A stretch of DNA of 64,000 nucleotides from Streptomyces sp. NBC_00670 (GTDB lineage: Bacteria > Actinomycetota > Actinomycetes > Streptomycetales > Streptomycetaceae), in contig NZ_CP109017.1 of the NCBI RefSeq assembly GCF_036226765.1, positions 4,341,001 to 4,405,000 on the forward strand. The letters run 5' to 3'. Below are positions 56,105 through 63,536 of the stretch, one piece after another (the first letter of the stretch is position 1; the number at the start of each line of letters is the position of its first letter). A program made the translations under genes and the position numbers. The notes below the pieces were generated by a model. The model was not told the origin of the DNA, searched no databases, and was given only the letters and a program-made list of their open reading frames with translations.

Positions 56105-57221
56105 CTCAGCTGCCGCCCGACGCGACGAGCCGCTCGTCCTCGGCATCGAGACCTCCTGCGACGAGACCGGCGTCGGCATCGTGCGCGGCACGACGCTGCT
56201 CGCGGACGCCGTCGCCTCCAGCGTCGACGAGCACGCGCGCTTCGGCGGCGTCGTACCGGAGGTGGCCTCCCGCGCCCATCTGGAGGCCATGGTCCCGACC
56301 ATCGAGCGAGCCCTGAAGGACGCCGGGATCACCGCCCGCGACCTCGACGGCATCGCCGTCACCGCGGGCCCGGGGCTCGCGGGGGCCCTGCTGGTCGGCG
56401 TCTCGGCGGCCAAGGCGTACGCCTACGCGCTCGGCAAGCCGCTGTACGGCGTCAACCACCTCGCCTCGCACATCTGTGTGGACCAGCTGGAGCACGGCCC
56501 GCTGCCCGAGCCGACGATGGCGCTGCTGGTCTCCGGCGGCCACTCCTCGCTCCTGCTCTCTTCCGACATCACCTCCGACGTCCGGCCGATGGGCGCCACC
56601 ATCGACGACGCGGCCGGCGAGGCGTTCGACAAGGTCGCCCGGGTGCTCAACCTCGGCTTCCCCGGCGGCCCCGTCATCGACCGGTACGCGCGCGAGGGCG
56701 ACCCGGAGGCCATCGCGTTCCCGCGCGGACTGACCGGGCCCCGCGACGCCGCGTACGACTTCTCCTTCTCCGGCCTCAAGACCGCCGTGGCCCGCTGGAT
56801 CGAGGCCAGGCGGGCGGCGGGCGAGGAGGTGCCGGTGCGGGACGTGGCGGCCTCCTTCCAGGAGGCGGTGGTGGACGTGCTCACCCGCAAGGCCGTCCGG
56901 CTCTGCAAGGACGAGGGCGTCGATCATCTGATGATCGGCGGCGGTGTCGCCGCCAACTCCCGGCTGCGCGCGCTGGCGCAGGAGCGGTGCGAGGCGGCCG
57001 GCATCCGGCTGCGCGTGCCCCGGCCCAAGCTGTGCACGGACAACGGGGCGATGGTCGCCGCGCTGGGCGCCGAGATGGTGGCCCGCAACCGCGCCGCCTC
57101 CGCGTGGGACCTGTCGGCGGACTCGTCGCTGCCGGTGACGGAGTCGCACGTGCCCGGTGCCGGTTATTACGAAGGTCATGACCACGTGCACGAGGTGAGC
57201 AAGGAGAACCTGTACTCGTGA
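56097..57221 (+). CDS. tsaD: tRNA t6A threonylcarbamoyltransferase TsaD
   Basis: Transfers the threonylcarbamoyl group to A37 of ANN-decoding tRNAs. 374 residues; metal ligands His121 and His125 (NHLASH), VSGGHSSLLL, and LCTDNGAMVAALGAEM. The C-terminus carries a His-rich extension (YYEGHDHVHEVSKENLYS). The start overlaps rimI by 8 bp. Confidence 0.97.
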   Translation: MADSAAARRDEPLVLGIETSCDETGVGIVRGTTLLADAVASSVDEHARFGGVVPEVASRAHLEAMVPTIERALKDAGITARDLDGIAVTAGPGLAGALLVGVSAAKAYAYALGKPLYGVNHLASHICVDQLEHGPLPEPTMALLVSGGHSSLLLSSDITSDVRPMGATIDDAAGEAFDKVARVLNLGFPGGPVIDRYAREGDPEAIAFPRGLTGPRDAAYDFSFSGLKTAVARWIEARRAAGEEVPVRDVAASFQEAVVDVLTRKAVRLCKDEGVDHLMIGGGVAANSRLRALAQERCEAAGIRLRVPRPKLCTDNGAMVAALGAEMVARNRAASAWDLSADSSLPVTESHVPGAGYYEGHDHVHEVSKENLYS

Positions 57222-57237
57222 GGGAGGGCCGGTCGTC

Positions 57238-57489
57238 GTGACCGTCGCGCTGATGTGGGAGGCCCGGGCGGTGGCCGGCCGGGGCGAGGAACTGTTGGCG
57301 TGGGCGGGGGAGCAGGAGCTCGCGCCCGCGCCGCTGCGCCGCCAGACCTTTCGCGCCCCGCAGGACAGGGTCCTGGTCATCACCTGGTGGGACGCGCCCT
57401 ACGACGCTCCGGGGCTGCCCGAACTCCCGGAGCCGGGCGGGGAGCTGGTGACCCGTCCGGTGCACCGCTGGCGGTTCGAACAGGTGTAG
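57238..57489 (+). CDS. Small hypothetical protein after tsaD
   Basis: 83 residues, GTG start with GGAGGG about 10 nt upstream, 16 bp after tsaD. MTVALMWEARAVAGRGEELL, RRQTFRAPQDRVLVITWWDA and HRWRFEQV. Resembles a small ferredoxin-fold (ABM-like monooxygenase) protein by the VALMWEARA...VLVITWW strand pattern, but I cannot assign a function. In-frame, good codon usage, and a good ribosome site support it. Confidence 0.7.
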   Translation: MTVALMWEARAVAGRGEELLAWAGEQELAPAPLRRQTFRAPQDRVLVITWWDAPYDAPGLPELPEPGGELVTRPVHRWRFEQV

Positions 57490-57548
57490 GTCCGGGTGGC
57501 CTGCGCCCTGTGTCCTTCCTTCCGGCTGATCCGGGTGCCCCGTGTCCC

Positions 57549-58724
57549 TTACGGCACGGGGTGCCCGAGGAGCATCACCGGTGCGCCCTCCCGGCGCGTC
57601 AGGAAGACGGTCACCGCCGCGCGGCCGTGCGGCTTCGGCAGCACCTTGCGTCGCAGTTCCTCCGGTTCGACGGCCGACCCGCGCTTCTTCACGGTCAGGA
57701 CGCCGACCTCGCGCTCCCGCAGCAGCGCCTTCAACCGCTTGACGTTGAAGGGGAGTTGGTCGGTGAGCTCGTACAGGGTCGCGTACGGCGTGGGCCGGGG
57801 CGCGTCGGCGGTGACGTACGCGATCGTCGCGTCGATCAGCCCGCCGCCGACCTCCTCGGCCACCTCGGCGACCAGATGCGCCCGGATGACGGCGCCGTCG
57901 GGCTCGTACAGATAGCGGCCCAGGGGGCGGACCGGCGGGTCGGGGAGGCCGCGCCCGCGCAGGGTGTGCCCGTCCGGCAGCAGCGTGGAGCGTACGAGGC
58001 CGGGCTCGGTGCCGAACCACAGCACCGCCTCCTTCACGTCCCCGCCGTCGGAGATCCACTCCGCCTCGGCCTCGCCCGGCACCGCCTCGTGCGGGATGCC
58101 GGGCGCGACCTTGAGCGCGGCGTGGGGCGCGCTGCGGGCGGCGTTCACGGCCCAGGAGAGCGGGGGCGAGTACGCCTCGGGGTCGAACACCCGGCCGCGT
58201 CCGCCGCGCCTGGCCGGGTCCACGAAGACGGCGTCGTACCCGGAGGTGTCGACCTCCGTGACGTCCGCCTCGCGTACCTCGATGAGATCCGCGAGCCCGA
58301 GCGCCTCGGCGTTCGCCCGCGCCACGGCGGCGGTCAGCGGGTCCCGGTCCACCGCCAGGACCCGGATGCCGGCGCGGGCGAGCGCGAGGGCGTCGCCGCC
58401 GATGCCGCAGCACAGGTCGGCGACGGAGGTGACGCCGAGCGTGCGCAGCCGCCGGGCGCGGTACTCCGCCACCGTGGTGCGGGTCGACTGCTCGACACCG
58501 TGGGGCGTGAAGAACATCCGTTCGGCGTCGGCGGCCGGGAACTTCGCCGCCGCCCGCTGCCGCAGCCGGGCCTGGGCGAGAGCGGCCGACACCAGTTCGG
58601 CGGGATGCGTGCGGCGCAGCCGGGTGGCGACGGCGAGTTCGCGCGCCGGGTCGGTGCCGCGCACCTCGTCGAGGAGGGCGCGGCCCTCGGAGGTGAGCAG
58701 GGCGGCGAAGGAGGCGTCGTTCAC
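57549..58724 (-). CDS. Class I SAM methyltransferase with THUMP-like domain
   Basis: 391 residues from the GTG at 58724. SAM motif I VADLCCGIGGDA (101-112), acidic loop VDRDPLTAAVARANAEALGL, and catalytic-loop-like FVDPARRGGRGR near 165. The C-terminal ~130 residues (LYELTDQLPFNVKRLKALLR, VGVLTVKKRG) are the THUMP-like RNA-binding domain, so an RNA methyltransferase is likely; target unknown. No ribosome site, and CACAAT ends 6 nt before the GTG, so it may be leaderless. Confidence 0.88.
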   Translation of the reverse strand: MNDASFAALLTSEGRALLDEVRGTDPARELAVATRLRRTHPAELVSAALAQARLRQRAAAKFPAADAERMFFTPHGVEQSTRTTVAEYRARRLRTLGVTSVADLCCGIGGDALALARAGIRVLAVDRDPLTAAVARANAEALGLADLIEVREADVTEVDTSGYDAVFVDPARRGGRGRVFDPEAYSPPLSWAVNAARSAPHAALKVAPGIPHEAVPGEAEAEWISDGGDVKEAVLWFGTEPGLVRSTLLPDGHTLRGRGLPDPPVRPLGRYLYEPDGAVIRAHLVAEVAEEVGGGLIDATIAYVTADAPRPTPYATLYELTDQLPFNVKRLKALLREREVGVLTVKKRGSAVEPEELRRKVLPKPHGRAAVTVFLTRREGAPVMLLGHPVP

Positions 58725-58814
58725 CTGGTCATTGTGGGCCAGTCGGTGGACCGTGTGCCGCCGGTCGCGGTGTCGGGCGGGTGCGGGGGCGGGTGACTGC
58801 GAGGATCCGGCGCC

Positions 58815-59792
58815 ATGCGACTCGTACGACAAAACGATGAATGCGGCGCACAGCGTGCAAAGCGCGCGAAGAGTGTCAAACCCGCACGGCGGGGGCGCGT
58901 GGTGGTGCCGGCGGTGGCGCGTGGAAGCCTCGCCCTGCTCGCGGTGGCCGCGCTCACCTCCGGATGCTCCACTCCCCCCAAGTCGCCCGTTGCGCACGGC
59001 GCGCAGGGCGGCAAGCGGCAACTGCAGGCGCCCCCGGCGCGCGCCCTGGATTCCTACGCCGAGAAACTGCGCGCCGCGCACACCGCACGGGTCGCGGCGG
59101 CGAAGCGCTGGGGCCTGAAGGGCACGCCGCTGACGGCGCCGCCCCCGGCGAAGAAGCCGGTCATCACCACCCGCAAGGGCTTCGAGGTCGAGGACGGCGA
59201 CGATCTGCCGCCCGTCTTCACCACCGTCCCCACCAAGGACAAGGTCGTCTTCCTCACCATCGACGACGGGGCCGAGAAGGACCCCGAGTTCCTGAAGATG
59301 ATGAGCGAGCTGAAGATCCCCTACACGGCGTTCCTCAGCAACTACCTGGTCAAGGACGACTACGGCTACTTCCGCACGATGCGGGACCTGGGTGCGGGCG
59401 TCAACAACCACACCCTCCATCACCCCTACCTGCCGGGGCTGTCGTACGAGGAACAGCGGCACGAGATCTGCGCCATGCAGGACATCATGCGCAGGGAGTT
59501 CGGCAGGCGCCCGGAGATGATGCGGCCGCCGTACGGCAACTACAACCGGGACACCCTGGTCGCGGCGAAGTCCTGCGGCGTCAAGTACGCGCCGATCTGG
59601 GACGAGGAGGTCTACGTCGACCACTGGGAGTACCGCGAGGACGACCGGAGCCTGCACCCCGGGGACATCGTCCTCACCCACTTCCGGGGCACGGACGACT
59701 GGGACGGCACGATGGTCGACGACATGCGCCGCTTCCTGAACAAGGTCACGGCGGAGGGGTACGCGGTGGCCCGCCTGGAGGACTATCTCTGA
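58815..59792 (+). CDS. Lipoprotein polysaccharide deacetylase (NodB fold)
   Basis: 325 residues. Lipoprotein signal with lipobox LTSG-Cys51 after a long basic N-terminus. The NodB domain has TIDDG (148-152, Asp150/Asp151), the zinc His pair H199-TLH-H203 (NNHTLHHP), RPPYGNYNRDT and the final HPGDIVLTHFRG. Likely removes N- or O-acetyl groups from wall polysaccharide or peptidoglycan outside the membrane. GAGGAT 10 nt upstream of the ATG. The overlapping divergent methyltransferase gene starts 91 bp away. Confidence 0.9.
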   Translation: MRLVRQNDECGAQRAKRAKSVKPARRGRVVVPAVARGSLALLAVAALTSGCSTPPKSPVAHGAQGGKRQLQAPPARALDSYAEKLRAAHTARVAAAKRWGLKGTPLTAPPPAKKPVITTRKGFEVEDGDDLPPVFTTVPTKDKVVFLTIDDGAEKDPEFLKMMSELKIPYTAFLSNYLVKDDYGYFRTMRDLGAGVNNHTLHHPYLPGLSYEEQRHEICAMQDIMRREFGRRPEMMRPPYGNYNRDTLVAAKSCGVKYAPIWDEEVYVDHWEYREDDRSLHPGDIVLTHFRGTDDWDGTMVDDMRRFLNKVTAEGYAVARLEDYL

Positions 59793-59858
59793 GGAGCCCG
59801 GGAGGGTGCCTCCGGAACTCCTGCGGTGGCCCCGCGTCCGACACAGCCGCGCAGCGAA

Positions 59859-59885
59859 CTGGCACTCCGCTTGACCGAGTGCTAA
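59859..59885. promoter_or_regulatory. CIRCE element 1 (HrcA operator) with groES -35
   Basis: CTGGCACTC, 9-bp spacer, GAGTGCTAA. The spacer and right arm include TTGACC (59871-59876) as the -35; the -10 is TAGTCT (59895-59900) at 18 bp. HrcA bound here would block RNA polymerase; released on heat shock. Confidence 0.92.
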
Positions 59886-59905
59886 TCGCAGTCATAGTCT
59901 CGGCT

Positions 59906-59932
59906 CTGGCACTCCCCACCGGAGAGTGCCAA
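59906..59932. promoter_or_regulatory. CIRCE element 2 (HrcA operator)
   Basis: CTGGCACTC, 9-bp spacer (CCCACCGGA), GAGTGCCAA. About 6 bp downstream of the -10, so it covers the start of transcription. Together with copy 1 gives a tight two-operator arrangement. Confidence 0.92.
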
Positions 59933-60031
59933 CAACGCGACGGGCAGGTCCGGCACCCGCGACGACGGATCGACCTGGTCGCCACCTCAGACAGTTAACC
60001 CCGTGAGATCTCCGAAGGGGGAGGTCGGATC

Positions 60032-60340
60032 GTGACGACCGCCAGCTCCAAGGTTGCCATCAAGCCGCTCGAGGACCGCATCGTGGTCCAGCCGCTGGAC
60101 GCCGAGCAGACCACGGCCTCTGGCCTGGTCATCCCGGACACCGCCAAGGAGAAGCCCCAGGAGGGCGTCGTCCTGGCCGTGGGCCCGGGCCGCTTCGAGG
60201 ACGGCAACCGCCTTCCGCTCGACGTCAAGGTCGGCGACGTCGTGCTCTACAGCAAGTACGGCGGCACCGAGGTGAAGTACAACAACGAGGAGTACCTCGT
60301 CCTCTCGGCGCGCGACGTGCTCGCGATCATCGAGAAGTAA
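60032..60340 (+). CDS. groES: Co-chaperonin GroES
   Basis: 102 residues, the GroEL lid. GTG start with GGGGGAGG about 7 nt upstream. IKPLEDRIVVQPLDAEQTTA and the mobile-loop region GLVIPDTAKEKPQEG are intact. First gene of the CIRCE-controlled groES-groEL operon. Confidence 0.98.
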   Translation: MTTASSKVAIKPLEDRIVVQPLDAEQTTASGLVIPDTAKEKPQEGVVLAVGPGRFEDGNRLPLDVKVGDVVLYSKYGGTEVKYNNEEYLVLSARDVLAIIEK

Positions 60341-60369
60341 GTAATTCACCTCAGCATTCGTGCTGTGAG

Positions 60370-60430
60370 CTGCGCCCCTGGCCCCCCGCGACCTATAAGT
60401 AGCCGGGCGTCCGGGGCGCAGTGCCTTTTT
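60370..60430 (+). terminator. Attenuator-like hairpin between groES and groEL
   Basis: CTGCGCCCC (60370-60378) pairs with GGGGCGCAG (60413-60421), then TGCCTTTTT. Stem 9 bp with a 34-nt loop carrying further GC pairing; the T-run makes it terminator-like. Could produce extra groES transcript relative to groEL. Confidence 0.6.
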
Positions 60431-60462
60431 CACCCAGATTTCGAAAGAGGGCTCACGCTCCC

Positions 60463-62091
60463 ATGGCGAAGATCCTGAAGTTCGACGAGGACGCCCGTCG
60501 CGCCCTCGAGCGCGGCGTCAACAAGCTTGCCGACACGGTGAAGGTGACGATCGGCCCCAAGGGCCGCAACGTCGTCATCGACAAGAAGTTCGGCGCCCCC
60601 ACCATCACCAACGACGGTGTCACCATCGCCCGTGAGGTCGAGGTCGAGGACCCGTACGAGAACCTCGGCGCCCAGCTGGTGAAGGAGGTGGCGACCAAGA
60701 CCAACGACATCGCGGGTGACGGTACGACCACCGCCACCGTGCTGGCCCAGGCGCTGGTCCGCGAGGGCCTGCGCAACGTCGCCGCCGGCGCCTCCCCGGC
60801 CCTCCTCAAGAAGGGCATCGACGCCGCGGTCAAGGCCGTCTCCGACGAGCTGCTCGCCACCGCGCGGCCGATCGAGGAGAAGTCCGACATCGCCGCCGTC
60901 GCCGCGCTGTCCGCCCAGGACCAGCAGGTCGGCGAGCTCATCGCCGAGGCGATGGACAAGGTCGGCAAGGACGGTGTCATCACCGTCGAGGAGTCCAACA
61001 CCTTCGGTCTGGAGCTGGACTTCACCGAGGGCATGGCCTTCGACAAGGGCTACCTGTCGCCGTACTTCGTGACGGACCAGGAGCGCATGGAGGCCGTCCT
61101 CGAGGACCCGTACATCCTCATCAACCAGGGCAAGATCTCCTCCATCGCGGACATGCTGCCGCTGCTCGAGAAGATCATCCAGACCAACTCCTCGAAGCCG
61201 CTGCTGATCATCGCCGAGGACGTCGAGGGCGAGGCCCTGTCGACGCTGGTCGTCAACAAGATCCGCGGCACGTTCAACGCCGTCGCGGTGAAGGCCCCCG
61301 GCTTCGGCGACCGCCGCAAGGCGATGCTCGGCGACATGGCCACGCTCACCGGTGCCACCGTCATCGCCGAGGAGGTCGGCCTCAAGCTCGACCAGGTCGG
61401 CCTGGACGTGCTGGGCACCGCCCGCCGCGTGACGGTCACCAAGGACGACACCACGATCGTGGACGGCGGCGGCGAGAGCGCCGACGTCCAGGGCCGCGTC
61501 GCCCAGATCAAGGCCGAGATCGAGACCACGGACTCCGACTGGGACCGCGAGAAGCTCCAGGAGCGCCTCGCGAAGCTGGCCGGCGGCGTGTGCGTGATCA
61601 AGGTCGGCGCCGCCACCGAGGTGGAGCTGAAGGAGAAGAAGCACCGTCTGGAGGACGCCATCTCCGCGACCCGCGCCGCGGTCGAGGAGGGCATCGTCTC
61701 CGGTGGTGGCTCCGCCCTGGTGCACGCCGCGAAGGTCCTGAACGACAGCCTGGGCAAGACGGGCGACGAGGCCACCGGCGTCGCCATCGTGCGTCGCGCG
61801 GTCGTCGAGCCGCTGCGCTGGATCGCCGAGAACGCCGGCCTGGAGGGCTACGTCATCGCCTCCAAGGTCGCCGAGCTCGACAAGGGCAACGGTTACAACG
61901 CCGCGACGGGCGAGTACGGCGACCTGGTCAAGGTCGGCGTCATCGACCCGGTCAAGGTCACCCGCTCCGCCCTGGAGAACGCCGCCTCCATCGCCTCCCT
62001 CCTCCTGACGACCGAGACCCTGGTCGTCGAGAAGAAGGAAGAAGAAGAGCCGGCCGCCGCAGCGGGCCACAGCCACGGCCACGCCCACTGA
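60463..62091 (+). CDS. groEL: Chaperonin GroEL with His-rich C-terminus
   Basis: 542 residues from the ATG at 60463. ATP site GDGTTTATVLAQ (about 85-96), IGPKGRNVVIDKKFGAP and VEEGIVSGGG are present. The tail ends AAAAGHSHGHAH instead of the Gly/Met repeat of E. coli; a groES-linked GroEL1 with His-rich tail is the actinobacterial norm, usually with a second groEL elsewhere. GAAAGAGGG lies about 11 nt upstream. Confidence 0.98.
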   Translation: MAKILKFDEDARRALERGVNKLADTVKVTIGPKGRNVVIDKKFGAPTITNDGVTIAREVEVEDPYENLGAQLVKEVATKTNDIAGDGTTTATVLAQALVREGLRNVAAGASPALLKKGIDAAVKAVSDELLATARPIEEKSDIAAVAALSAQDQQVGELIAEAMDKVGKDGVITVEESNTFGLELDFTEGMAFDKGYLSPYFVTDQERMEAVLEDPYILINQGKISSIADMLPLLEKIIQTNSSKPLLIIAEDVEGEALSTLVVNKIRGTFNAVAVKAPGFGDRRKAMLGDMATLTGATVIAEEVGLKLDQVGLDVLGTARRVTVTKDDTTIVDGGGESADVQGRVAQIKAEIETTDSDWDREKLQERLAKLAGGVCVIKVGAATEVELKEKKHRLEDAISATRAAVEEGIVSGGGSALVHAAKVLNDSLGKTGDEATGVAIVRRAVVEPLRWIAENAGLEGYVIASKVAELDKGNGYNAATGEYGDLVKVGVIDPVKVTRSALENAASIASLLLTTETLVVEKKEEEEPAAAAGHSHGHAH

Positions 62092-62108
62092 GCACCCACA
62101 CCACACGG

Positions 62109-62315
62109 TTCCCCGCGCCCCCGCAAGGGGCGCGGGGCTGTGTTGTCTGCGCGGCTCCGCCGCGCTGGGCGCGAGGAGTCACCGTGCCCCGATAGGGGCG
62201 CGGGGAACTGCGCGAGAAGCCCCACCGGCGGTCGGCCGACAACGCACCCCGGGGTCCAAGGGGCGGAGCCCCTTGAAGGGACGGGAAGGGTAGGGGCGGC
62301 GGGGGCGAGAAAGGC
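62109..62315 (+). repeat. Dispersed palindromic element, copy 6, with groEL terminator
   Basis: Starts 18 bp after groEL. The perfect 11-bp hairpin CCCCGCGCCCC (62111-62121) / GGGGCGCGGGG (62127-62137) will terminate groEL. Then TGTTGTCTGCGCGGCTCCGC, GGGCGCGAGGAGTCACC, a second CCCCGATAGGGG hairpin, GAACTGCGCGAGAAGCCCC, and the right-arm module from about 62251 (GGGGTCCAAGGGGCGGAGCC... GGGTAGGGGCGGCGGGGGCG). Intermediate between the 50.3 kb and 53.9 kb copies. Confidence 0.85.
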
Positions 62316-62372
62316 CCGTTGTCAGTGCCACACGCCATGATGCGAGGGCAGAGGACGACAGGGGAGGGCTCC

Positions 62373-62801
62373 ATGCGCACACCCGTCACGGGCGAGGTCC
62401 ACGTCCACTACTGGCAGCTCTACGTCGAGAGCAACCCCGACGAACCAACCCCGGACCTCGCCGAGGCATACGCAGGCCGGCAGAACGGCCTCTGCGGAGC
62501 CGCAGTCCCCGGCGCACTCGAACTGACGGAGCTGAGGCCGCTGCCGAGAGGCACGGGGCACGGCCTGGCGGCGCTGGTCACACTCACCGACCCGTCCCTC
62601 GCCTCGTCCGGCCCCCACCTCATCTCCCCACCGCACGTCGCCCTCCCCGCCGTGATCGCCGCCGCCGACCCCGACCCGCTGCGCGCCGCACTGGACGCGG
62701 AGCGCGCGGCGGTGAGCACGTACGGCGAGCACTACCCGGCCCTCCTGACGGAGATACGCGCGGCCTGCGCGACGGAAGAGGACCCGATCGCACAGCGCTG
62801 A
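62373..62801 (+). CDS. Hypothetical protein
   Basis: 142 residues from the ATG at 62373 (GGGAGGG 5 nt upstream; an in-frame upstream Met would add 18 poor residues). MRTPVTGEVHVHYWQLYVES and GRQNGLCGAAVPGALEL look like a Streptomyces family I recall as hypothetical. The second half is mostly helical (LRAALDAERAAVSTYGEHYP). No function can be given. Convergent with the TetR gene. Confidence 0.75.
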   Translation: MRTPVTGEVHVHYWQLYVESNPDEPTPDLAEAYAGRQNGLCGAAVPGALELTELRPLPRGTGHGLAALVTLTDPSLASSGPHLISPPHVALPAVIAAADPDPLRAALDAERAAVSTYGEHYPALLTEIRAACATEEDPIAQR

Positions 62802-62841
62802 AAGTGAGAGGCGCCACGGGGGCGCGAGCGGCCCGCGCCGC

Positions 62842-63414
62842 TCACCGCTCGCGCCCCTCGCCCCCCGCCGCCCGCCTCAGCACCGCACTGGCGACCACGT
62901 CGAAAAGATGACCGGCGCGCGGCGCGAGCGACGGCTGATCGCCGAGCCACGCGAGCGCCGAGATCAGCGCGAACAGATCGACGCCGTCGACGTCGGTCCG
63001 CGCCGCGCCCGCGTCCTGCGCACGCGTGAGCAGCCGCGTACCGGCCGCGCGCAGGGCGACGCAGGAGGCGTGGAGGGCCGACTCCTCGTCCTCCATCGCG
63101 GCCGCCATCAACGCCACGACCCCCCGGTACTCGTGCGTCAGCGCCACACAGTCACGCACCCATGCGACGAGCGCGTCCTCGGGCCGATGGGACGTCTCGA
63201 GGACGTCCGCCCGTGCCGTCAGCTCGTCGAAGCCCGTGCGGAGCAGGGCTTCGAGCAGCGCCTCGCGGCTCGGGAAGTGCCGGAGCAGCGTCGCGAGCCC
63301 CACCCCCGCCCGGCGGGCGATGTCGCGCAGGGAGACGTCGACGCCCTCCTCGGTGAGGGCGGTGCCCGCGACCGCGAGCAGATGGTCGTGGTTCTTCCTG
63401 GCGTCGGCCCGCAT
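62842..63414 (-). CDS. TetR-family transcriptional regulator
   Basis: 190 residues; N-terminal helix-turn-helix VSLRDIARRAGVGLATLLRH, then a ligand-binding helical domain. AAGGGA lies 6 nt before the ATG. Divergent from the oxidoreductase gene with three operator-like repeats between, so it probably represses both. Ligand unknown; the family often pairs with NADP-dependent oxidoreductases of the quinone-reductase type. Confidence 0.93.
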   Translation of the reverse strand: MRADARKNHDHLLAVAGTALTEEGVDVSLRDIARRAGVGLATLLRHFPSREALLEALLRTGFDELTARADVLETSHRPEDALVAWVRDCVALTHEYRGVVALMAAAMEDEESALHASCVALRAAGTRLLTRAQDAGAARTDVDGVDLFALISALAWLGDQPSLAPRAGHLFDVVASAVLRRAAGGEGRER

Positions 63415-63434
63415 GGCGTCCCTTGACTCTTCCC

Positions 63435-63501
63435 TTGACTATCCGGATCAGTGAACCGTATCTTTCTGGATCAGTGGTCCGGATATCCGGATCGCTGATC
63501 C
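63435..63501. promoter_or_regulatory. Divergent TetR operators and oxidoreductase promoter
   Basis: Three related 13-bp imperfect palindromes: GGATCAGTGAACC (63445-63457), GGATCAGTGGTCC (63468-63480), GGATCGCTGATCC (63489-63501), starts 23 and 21 bp apart, i.e. on one DNA face. A promoter TTGACT (63435-63440), 18 bp, TATCTT (63459-63464) puts the first site in the spacer. CCGGATATCCGG (63479-63490) is an additional palindrome. Confidence 0.75.
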
Positions 63502-63536
63502 ATTCAGCGTAGCCCCGGCAGGAACGGGAGAGAACC

